Below are positions 57,505 to 64,000 of a DNA stretch of 64,000 nt, piece by piece (position 1 is the stretch's first letter; each line of letters starts with the position of its first letter). Source of the stretch: Pseudoalteromonas piscicida (GTDB taxonomy: Bacteria > Pseudomonadota > Gammaproteobacteria > Enterobacterales > Alteromonadaceae); NCBI RefSeq assembly GCF_000238315.3, contig NZ_CP011924.1, positions 1,218,501-1,282,500 of the forward strand, in the 5' to 3' direction. A program made the position numbers and the translations under genes. A model generated the notes under the pieces. It did no database searches and was not told the origin of the DNA. It saw only the letters and a list, made by a program, of their open reading frames with translations.

Positions 57505-57762
57505 TTATTCACTTGGATAATAATGGCGAATACCATTCTCATCCACCATGACGTAACAGCTATCGTGGTTTTGAAACGCTTTGTAAAACACCTCGTCATA
57601 AAGCAGCTTTTCACTTTTCGTTTCGCCACCAACTCCTTGATAACTGACCAGCATGTGACATTCGTGACAAATAAGCGGATTCACCAAGCGCTTATCAGCA
57701 GCTTTGACTACTGCGGTTACTTCGTACACTTTACCGTGCTCTTTATTTTTGAACCAAGTCAT
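57505..57762 (-). CDS. Small uncharacterised protein (85 aa)
   Basis: Not recognised. It has the metal- or redox-like motif CHECH (residues 32-36) and a late Cys (DSCYVMVDENGIRHYYP). It overlaps the 3' end of the cyclodeaminase-family gene by 20 bp on the same strand, so it may be the last gene of that operon. Confidence 0.55.
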   Translation of the reverse strand: MTWFKNKEHGKVYEVTAVVKAADKRLVNPLICHECHMLVSYQGVGGETKSEKLLYDEVFYKAFQNHDSCYVMVDENGIRHYYPSE

Positions 57763-58687
57763 ACACTAATTTCGCTCCAATTAAATCACTTAATGCCGTT
57801 CCTACAGACTTAAACAAAGTAATTTCGTTCTCGTTACTTCGACCTAGGTTATTTTTAGTCATTTCGCTAAGCTCTGCAACCACCTTCTCGGGGCTAAATT
57901 GACCTTCACTGATCGGTAACAACAATTCGCCCGCCTCGTTCAATACATTGGCGCGACTATCTACAAAAACGCGGCTCTTAGTTACCGTTTTGGTATCAAT
58001 TTCTCGACAATCTTTATGGTGATTGCCAATGCAATCTATATGCGTACCATCGCTCAACCACTCTCCATTGAACAAAGGCGTATGACTGCCTGTTGCACAG
58101 CTGATCACATCTGCCGAAGCAATAACAGATGCGGTTGCCTGCTGATACAATGAAAATTCCACTCCCTGATGCTGCGAGGACAATAGCTCCAGCAACAGGC
58201 GTCCTTTTTCAGAATTACGTGCAATTATTGAAATTTTACTATAATTTCTAACACTTAAATGAGCATTAATCATGTAACTAGCTAAATTGCCTGAGCCAAA
58301 GAAAACCAAATGTTTGGCATGTTTAGGTGCTAAATACTCCGCGGCTAATGCTGACACAGCAGAGGTTCTCCACAATGTTACTTCGGTGCCGTCCACAAGC
58401 GCGAGCGGCTCACCGAACTGCCTAGAAAACAGCATGATTTTTGAGTAAAGGCTGGCTTTATCGTGCTGGTTGTTATCAGGGAAATAGGTAAACGCCTTTA
58501 CGCCAATCACATCGGCATTCCAAGCAGGTAAAACAGCAAAAGCGTCATGATTGTTGTGACTATTATCTAGCTCAAAAACTTGCCGTGTTGGTGTACCTGC
58601 TGGTTGCGCAAAACCCTGTTTAAGCGCTTGGATTAAGCTTGGGTAGTTGAGGTTATCCGCGACTTCTTGGCGAGTAATAATTTGCAT
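57743..58687 (-). CDS. Ornithine cyclodeaminase/mu-crystallin family; probable delta1-pyrroline-2-carboxylate reductase
   Basis: This 314-residue family member has the NAD(P)-binding GSGNLASYMINA and the lysine-containing segment GVKAFTYFPDN. Members next to trans-3-hydroxyproline dehydratase usually reduce delta1-pyrroline-2-carboxylate to L-proline (LhpI type) rather than cyclise ornithine, and that role is inferred from its place in this operon. Three consecutive ATG codons occur; the third (58687) has the best spacing from AAGGG. Confidence 0.82.
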   Translation of the reverse strand: MQIITRQEVADNLNYPSLIQALKQGFAQPAGTPTRQVFELDNSHNNHDAFAVLPAWNADVIGVKAFTYFPDNNQHDKASLYSKIMLFSRQFGEPLALVDGTEVTLWRTSAVSALAAEYLAPKHAKHLVFFGSGNLASYMINAHLSVRNYSKISIIARNSEKGRLLLELLSSQHQGVEFSLYQQATASVIASADVISCATGSHTPLFNGEWLSDGTHIDCIGNHHKDCREIDTKTVTKSRVFVDSRANVLNEAGELLLPISEGQFSPEKVVAELSEMTKNNLGRSNENEITLFKSVGTALSDLIGAKLVYDLVQK

Positions 58688-58696
58688 CATCATCCC

Positions 58697-59785
58697 TTAG
58701 TTTGTTAGCTGAAATACTTGCGGCGCGTGGGTTAAGCATTCAAAACCACTTTCAGTCACCAGTACATCTTCTTCCAAGCGCACACCACCATAATTTGGAA
58801 TGTAAATACCCGGCTCTATGGTTATGATATTGCCAGCTTCTAATTGGTGATCGACCCCAGGTTTAATAAACGGCTGCTCGTGTAGAAATAGCCCCACCCC
58901 GTGGCCAAGTCCCTCACCTGCGTATTGTGAAAAGTCACTATGACTCAACACATCGTGTGATGCGTTATTTAAATCTATGCAGTTAACGCCTGCTTTTATT
59001 AGCGCCAACGCAGCTCGCTGCGCATATTGGACCGTGTCATAAATGGATTGTTGTTGCTTCGTCGGCTCCCCTAACACGTAACTTCGCGTCATATCAGAGC
59101 GATAGCCGCTTATCACCGCACCAAAGTCGATAAGTACCAAATCGCCTAGGTTAAGTTTTGTCTGTCCTGGGTTTCCGTGCGGTAAGGAAGAACGAGCACC
59201 AAATAATAGGATTGTGTCAAAAGAGAGACCTTCGGAGCCTAGCTTTTGCATCTGATACTCAAGCTCAATTGCCGCTTCTCGCTCAGTGATCCCTACTTTT
59301 AACAAAGGCAGTGTATGGGCAAGCGCAGCGTCAGCTATCTCGGCGGCACGTTTAATACAGTTAATTTCATCACTATCTTTAACTTGCCTTAGTGATTCCA
59401 CCCAAAGCGGCGCGGCAACAAGCGTGGTATTTTTTGCGCTGATGTTTAATGAGACATAATCTGCGTGACTGATTTGATGCGCTTCAAATGCAAGCTGTCG
59501 CGGCCCATCCAATAATCTAAAAATACAATCAGGTAACGTTTCTTTATCACGATTTCTTAAAATGACTTCGACTCCCACCGCTTCATTGCTAGCACGCTCA
59601 AAGTAACGATAATCGGTAATGAGTCGGTGTCGCCCATTTGAAGACATCAACAATGTTGCTGCATGACCGGTGAAGCCAGTTAAATATACAATATTCTCGT
59701 AGCCATAAATAATGATAGCGTCACTTTGATGTTGTTGTAATTTATTGACTAAGCGTTGCTGTCTGGCTGCGTAATCTACATTCAT
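58697..59785 (-). CDS. M24-family Xaa-Pro peptidase
   Basis: This 362-residue protein has a creatinase-like N-terminal domain (about 1-135) and a pita-bread M24 domain. Its metal ligands are visible: DFGAVISGYRSDMTR (Asp pair), GLGHGVGLFLHEQP (His), ITIEPGIY (Glu) and GGVRLEEDVLV (Glu). It would split Xaa-(hydroxy)Pro bonds. There is no signal peptide, so it acts in the cytosol on imported peptides. It overlaps the dehydratase stop by 4 bp. Confidence 0.88.
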   Translation of the reverse strand: MNVDYAARQQRLVNKLQQHQSDAIIIYGYENIVYLTGFTGHAATLLMSSNGRHRLITDYRYFERASNEAVGVEVILRNRDKETLPDCIFRLLDGPRQLAFEAHQISHADYVSLNISAKNTTLVAAPLWVESLRQVKDSDEINCIKRAAEIADAALAHTLPLLKVGITEREAAIELEYQMQKLGSEGLSFDTILLFGARSSLPHGNPGQTKLNLGDLVLIDFGAVISGYRSDMTRSYVLGEPTKQQQSIYDTVQYAQRAALALIKAGVNCIDLNNASHDVLSHSDFSQYAGEGLGHGVGLFLHEQPFIKPGVDHQLEAGNIITIEPGIYIPNYGGVRLEEDVLVTESGFECLTHAPQVFQLTN

Positions 59786-60780
59786 CGTAGTAAAAATCCT
59801 CTTACTAATGGATCGTGGTCGTCTAAAATAAATTGGTGTCGGCCTGTAATATAGGCCGTGCCCGAAACTATTGGGATCAACGACTTACTATCATCACTAA
59901 GTTGATAACAAACATCTAAGCCCAAGCCTAATATACCTTCAATAAAGATACGTTGGTTTGCGGCGAGCTCATCTCTGGCGGCAAGAATTGCAGCTCGACC
60001 ACTGACCCCAGTCCCTGTTGGACTGCGATCTAATTCGCCATCGGCAAAAATGCACACATGCTTACTGTGAGCGGAGTCCGATTTTTGAGAATTGGAATAA
60101 AAAATCACACCATATAAAAACGCAAGGCGCGCATCGTCACACACTAAGCTAATCTGTGTTGCAATTTCTTGTTTAAGCGTTAAACCTAACTGCTGAATGT
60201 AAGCTGCATTTTCTGACGTAAGAGCTAAATCGATTTTATCAGCGTCAATATAGGCATAAAACGCACCACCAAATGCGATATCCACTGAGATTAAACCAAA
60301 TTCAGATGTCTTGACTTGCTTATCACGTGTCACTACCTCTGCTGGTACATTGGCAAATTCAGCTTGGCCGTCTCTTAGCCATGCGGTAATTAGCCCAGCA
60401 GGCGTATCTATCAATAACTGCTTCTTTGCAGGATTCTGCTGTAAAAATAGTGTGGCTAAAGCAATAATCGCATGACCACACATTGTTGAGTACCCTTCAT
60501 TATGAAGAAATAACACGCCAAAATCGCTTTCTGGTAACTGCTTTTCAACGATAAGCGCACCATACATATCAGCATGACCCCTAGGCTCATACATCAGCGC
60601 GGTGCGATAGTGATCAAGATTTTCTACGCAGTATTGCCGTTTATCTAAAATAGTGTTGCCTTGAGGTTCAGGGAAGCCACCGACAATCACCCGCAAAGGC
60701 TCTCCGGCGGTATGCATGTCAACCGACTCTATTACTTTCGCGTGACTCAGTATCTGCTCCAAATCTATTGTTAACGTCAT
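59782..60780 (-). CDS. Trans-3-hydroxy-L-proline dehydratase (proline racemase family)
   Basis: This 332-residue proline racemase family enzyme has catalytic Cys101 in NEGYSTMCGHAII. The second catalytic position is Thr255 in DRSPTGTGVSGR, where racemases and 4-hydroxyproline epimerases have Cys. The Cys/Thr pair is the mark of trans-3-hydroxy-L-proline dehydratase, which makes delta1-pyrroline-2-carboxylate. The ATG at 60780 is chosen behind GGAGAGTATG. The in-frame upstream extension of 29 codons is not used. Confidence 0.87.
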   Translation of the reverse strand: MTLTIDLEQILSHAKVIESVDMHTAGEPLRVIVGGFPEPQGNTILDKRQYCVENLDHYRTALMYEPRGHADMYGALIVEKQLPESDFGVLFLHNEGYSTMCGHAIIALATLFLQQNPAKKQLLIDTPAGLITAWLRDGQAEFANVPAEVVTRDKQVKTSEFGLISVDIAFGGAFYAYIDADKIDLALTSENAAYIQQLGLTLKQEIATQISLVCDDARLAFLYGVIFYSNSQKSDSAHSKHVCIFADGELDRSPTGTGVSGRAAILAARDELAANQRIFIEGILGLGLDVCYQLSDDSKSLIPIVSGTAYITGRHQFILDDHDPLVRGFLLR

Positions 60781-60802
60781 CATACTCTCCGTGACATGAA
60801 AT

Positions 60803-60822
60803 AAGCCAAACACTTGGCTTGG
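60803..60822 (-). terminator. Weak intercistronic hairpin between receptor and dehydratase genes
   Basis: AAGCCAA / TTGGCTT (60803-60809 and 60814-60820) with a 4-nt loop lies between the receptor stop and the dehydratase start. No clear T run follows, so partial attenuation is as likely as termination. Confidence 0.35.
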
Positions 60823-60875
60823 CTTAAACCAAGAACTAGGTGCATAGCACCCAGACTTGGCTATCACCAGGGAAA

Positions 60876-63860
60876 CTAGAATGTAAACCTTGCAACCAAC
60901 GACGCGTAACGCTCAGTTTGTCGTAACGTTGTTATGCCGTAGTCAGGATTAACGATTAAGCCATTTGCACCATCTAAAGAGCGCTGTTCATTGATCCCAA
61001 GCGCTTTATCACTGTTTAGTAAATTATAAATGGTGCCCTTGAGTAACAAGTCATGTCCCATGATGTCGGTAGAGTAACTGAGTGATAAGTCTACCGTGGT
61101 TGCCCAAGGAAGATTACCTACACTGCCACGAGGGGCTGGGTTACCATTTTCGTCGTAATGCGAAACATGGCCGTAATATTTACTCACGCAAGCATCCCAA
61201 GGGTTACCAGGCGCACAGCTATCTACACCGACAGGGTGTTTTGAGAAATAGTTAGTCGGGCGACCTGATGACGTTCTTGCAACCAGCCCCAGAGTTAACT
61301 CATCTGTGATATCGTAAGAACCTGATACTTTTATTGAATGGCGATGGTCGTTCGGCAAATTACCATAGCCGTGATCCATCAGATCCGCGTAATCATAGGA
61401 AGTTGTCCAACCTGGATCGGCCTGATCGTTATCGGTTTTCACTAAACCTTCTGTATTACCATAGCTATGTGACCAAGTATAAGAAGAATTAATCCGTAAC
61501 TTGTCGGTAATATTGCCTTCTAAGGTAAATTCAAGTGCCAGATATTTACGCACTGCTTGTTGCAGGGCAAGCTCTTCTGCACTAAGTGTCACTTCATCGA
61601 CTTGGCCATCGCCATCAAAGTCATAACTCATGGTGATCGCTTCACCCGGGTTATTTAGCACATAGTAAGAACCCTGACCGACATTGTCTTGGATACCGAG
61701 TTCGGCCAATTTCTTCGCAAGCACAGGCCCGACATCCGTATCTTCAACACTGCGTCCAAGATCTCGATAAATCGCCCTAACTCCAAATGCCATATCGTCA
61801 AAAACGGTGGTCTGATACCCTAAGGTCAATTCATCAGAATACATCGGCTTAAGGGTGGACGAAGCTATCAAACCGGGCTCTGTAATTCCGCGTTGGCGCC
61901 AGCGTCTATCTCGAAGCATTTCCCCTCGACTTGGCGAACCATCACTCAATAAAATAGGATAACCATCACTGTCTACTTGATCTAGGTCGAAATACTCAAA
62001 CCACTCTACTGAAGCCGAGCCTTGAGTGATGTTCATGTTGGCAGACACAGGTTGAAAGTATCGTCCGTAAGTAAAGAAAACTTTGGATTCGCCATCACCA
62101 TTTAGGTCATAAATCGCTTGAAATCTAGGCGCAAGTTGGTTATCCATATCAACAAATGCTCTGCCGTCGGTAACGGTGTTTTCAAACTGACTATAACGCA
62201 GGCCCAGATTTAACACGAGTTGGTCGGTGACTTGCCAAGAATCATTCACGTAGAAAGCAAGCGAGTTAACCTCTGAGTCAACCGTCCGAGTCCTCACTCG
62301 GCGTTCAATATAATCTTGACCAAGTGCAGCACCGGAAATACTCCCTTCACCAGCGGTTTTAATTGTCCACCAACCTTCAGCATCACCAAGACCATTTTGA
62401 CCTTCAAAATAATCTACTGTCACTTTGGTATAATCGACACCGAACAGAATGGAGTGGTAGTCCAAATCGATATTAAAATCTATTCTCGCTTGGTCACGGA
62501 TAAATTCTTGCTCAGAAACACCGCTTGCCGTGTGGCTTGATAACGTTACCGTCCCTTCTCTTTCATCCCAAACTCCCGGTACGGTCGATGCGACAATGTT
62601 TTCTACATTTTCTGTGACTCGGCCAACTACCGCAGACACCGAGAAGAAGTCTGAAAAGTAGCCATTATAGTTGATGCTGTAAACCTTACCGCCATCTTCA
62701 CCTGGAGCCGCTACACCTTGTTTATCACCAATCGCATCGCTTTCCCAATCATAGGCATAGGTTTGTCTCGTCCATTCTCTTTTGTTATTCATGGCTGAAA
62801 AACCGATTGAGTGGTCTTCATTGATGAACCAATCTAGTTTTGCAAACCAGCGGTCTTCATCTCGGCTTCTGTCATTGAAGGTCGTTTGTCCAGCCCAGCG
62901 ATTAACCTCTCGTCGAGGCGCATACAGGCCATAGTAAAATAAGCTGTCTTCAATGAGTGCGCCACTCGCCCAGATTTGCAGTTCTTTGAACGAGTCATAA
63001 TCTTGCTCAGTATTTATATTGATGGTGCCGTTATCTAAATAATTAGAGTCGTGATAACTATGGCTTGATGAAGGATCGACCCTCACTTCCGCCCCTAAGT
63101 TAAATTCGTTATCACCAGATTTAGAGATTGCATTAACTACCCCCCCTAGTGCACCACCAAATTCAGGGCTAATTCCCCCCGTTTTAATTTGGGTTTGCGA
63201 AATAGCTTCCCAAGGCAAGCGAATTGAGCCTAAACCCGTTTGAATACTCGTGACATTTAGGCCATTAAAGTAATAGCCATTTTCTGCTGACGAAGAACCG
63301 CCAAAGCTTGATGCACCACGAAACGAACTACCACCAGGTTCAGCGGTACCCGGTGCGAGTAACGCGATACTTTCAAAGCCGGTGTTTACTGGCATGACTT
63401 TGAGCTCTGCGTCTGTAAAGGTTACGCCAGCCGTTGACGAGGCCATATCAACACGTCGGATAGCCGTACCACTCACCGCTATCCGTTCTATATCCTGTCC
63501 TTGTTGTAATAGTTGAGCGTCTAAGATCAGTGCCTGTCCAATATTAAGCTCAACATCCTCTTCAATAACAGTTTCAAATCCTGCTTTATTAATTGACACG
63601 CTGTAACGGCCAACAGGCAGATTACGTAAAATGTATTCGCCCTTGCCATTCGTTTGTACAGCAAACTTCAGCCCCTTAGTTTTATGTGTAAAGGTCAATT
63701 GAGCCTGCGATAACTCAAGACCTTGACCATTAACAATGCTCCCTTTCACAGTACTATTGCCATCTGCAGCAAATGCAGTAGTAGTCCCCAATGCTAAAGC
63801 AAGTGCTGATGCTGTGAGTGATTTACACAGTGTTTGCGCTGTTTTTTTGTTATTACACAT
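60876..63860 (-). CDS. Oar-like TonB-dependent receptor with carboxypeptidase-regulatory-like N-terminal domain
   Basis: This 994-residue protein has a signal peptide (about 1-32, ending TTAFA) and a carboxypeptidase regulatory-like/beta-sandwich domain (about 37-115: VKGSIVNGQGLELSQAQLTFTHKTKG, GKGEYILRNLPVGRYSVSI). A TonB-dependent plug (IERIAVSGTAIRRVDM, IKTGGISPEFGGALGGVVNAISKSG) and a barrel ending SLVARFTF follow. Oar-type receptors import large or proteinaceous substrates. The position before three (hydroxy)proline peptide genes points to collagen-like peptides. The ATG at 63860 follows AAAGGAC. Confidence 0.9.
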   Translation of the reverse strand: MCNNKKTAQTLCKSLTASALALALGTTTAFAADGNSTVKGSIVNGQGLELSQAQLTFTHKTKGLKFAVQTNGKGEYILRNLPVGRYSVSINKAGFETVIEEDVELNIGQALILDAQLLQQGQDIERIAVSGTAIRRVDMASSTAGVTFTDAELKVMPVNTGFESIALLAPGTAEPGGSSFRGASSFGGSSSAENGYYFNGLNVTSIQTGLGSIRLPWEAISQTQIKTGGISPEFGGALGGVVNAISKSGDNEFNLGAEVRVDPSSSHSYHDSNYLDNGTININTEQDYDSFKELQIWASGALIEDSLFYYGLYAPRREVNRWAGQTTFNDRSRDEDRWFAKLDWFINEDHSIGFSAMNNKREWTRQTYAYDWESDAIGDKQGVAAPGEDGGKVYSINYNGYFSDFFSVSAVVGRVTENVENIVASTVPGVWDEREGTVTLSSHTASGVSEQEFIRDQARIDFNIDLDYHSILFGVDYTKVTVDYFEGQNGLGDAEGWWTIKTAGEGSISGAALGQDYIERRVRTRTVDSEVNSLAFYVNDSWQVTDQLVLNLGLRYSQFENTVTDGRAFVDMDNQLAPRFQAIYDLNGDGESKVFFTYGRYFQPVSANMNITQGSASVEWFEYFDLDQVDSDGYPILLSDGSPSRGEMLRDRRWRQRGITEPGLIASSTLKPMYSDELTLGYQTTVFDDMAFGVRAIYRDLGRSVEDTDVGPVLAKKLAELGIQDNVGQGSYYVLNNPGEAITMSYDFDGDGQVDEVTLSAEELALQQAVRKYLALEFTLEGNITDKLRINSSYTWSHSYGNTEGLVKTDNDQADPGWTTSYDYADLMDHGYGNLPNDHRHSIKVSGSYDITDELTLGLVARTSSGRPTNYFSKHPVGVDSCAPGNPWDACVSKYYGHVSHYDENGNPAPRGSVGNLPWATTVDLSLSYSTDIMGHDLLLKGTIYNLLNSDKALGINEQRSLDGANGLIVNPDYGITTLRQTERYASLVARFTF

Positions 63861-63928
63861 ATTGTTGTCCTTTTGTTCCCATTGATTTGAGTGTTTTTTT
63901 GGTAACGAACAAACAATACACAATAGAT

Positions 63929-63944
63929 ATATTGTATACAATAT
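63929..63944. promoter_or_regulatory. Perfect 16-bp palindrome (GntR-type operator candidate)
   Basis: ATATTGTATACAATAT is a perfect palindrome 68 bp before the receptor start. The TTGTATACAA core resembles operators of FadR/VanR-type GntR regulators, which often control hydroxyproline and amino-acid catabolic genes. The regulator gene is not in the window. Confidence 0.55.
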
Positions 63945-64000
63945 TATTTATGCAATTATTACACAAATAGATATTAACATTATGATTTATATAAAGATTA

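Overview
The window looks like a chromosomal segment of a marine gammaproteobacterium of the order Alteromonadales, most likely Pseudoalteromonas. This is inferred from gene content and order: mfd-csiV, seqA-pgm facing ybfF-DUF2788-ybfE-fldA-fur, trmO-proS, a DUF3083 gene, large TonB-dependent receptors, branched-chain keto-acid dehydrogenase and ETF genes, and an AT-leaning base composition. No tRNA, rRNA or CRISPR array was seen.

Layout. 1-4.2 kb: 3' part of mfd, csiV and a small lipoprotein. 4.9-7.9 kb: a TonB-dependent receptor between two long gene-poor spacers. 8.8-12.6 kb: bkdA1-bkdA2-bkdB. 12.9-18.9 kb: astE, pgm-seqA, and the divergent ybfF-DUF2788-ybfE-fldA-fur cluster. 18.9-23.4 kb: a GST, then a cluster of DUF1428, YciI/DGPF and YciI-VOC proteins with an ECF42-type sigma factor carrying a C-terminal extension. 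23.4-29.7 kb: a protein kinase, glnS, DUF3083, pirin and a FosA-like enzyme. 29.8-33.9 kb: etfBA facing the ETF:ubiquinone oxidoreductase gene, then a thioesterase. 33.9-36.6 kb: a TonB-domain gene caught in a 1,084-bp perfect tandem duplication that ends inside a MITE-like element. 36.6-48.4 kb: trmO, proS, a frameshifted LpxH-like phosphatase, a NatAB-like ABC exporter, an M28 peptidase and a putative metal exporter.

48.4-55 kb is an accessory mosaic: integron-cassette remnants with one well-formed 59-bp attC, an IS110 stub, a predicted PD-(D/E)XK nuclease gene laid out like a cassette, a decayed IS91-type transposase with a truncated tyrosine recombinase, a RAYT-type transposase with one in-frame amber codon, and direct and tandem repeats. 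55-57.2 kb is a compact TetR / RNHCP / RsgA-paralogue unit with two matching operator-like palindromes. 57.5-64 kb (minus strand) is an operon that fits import and breakdown of 3-hydroxyproline-containing peptides: an Oar-like receptor, trans-3-hydroxy-L-proline dehydratase, an M24 Xaa-Pro-type peptidase and a pyrroline-2-carboxylate reductase-type enzyme, behind a perfect 16-bp palindrome.

Regulatory links visible in the sequence: 16-bp palindromes of one type lie before the bkd operon and twice between etfBA and the ETF-QO gene, which suggests one LiuR-type regulon for branched-chain amino acid oxidation and its electron sink. Where several starts were possible, the choice was made from ribosome binding sites and family N-termini. 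All function calls rest on recognised families and motifs, without database searches.
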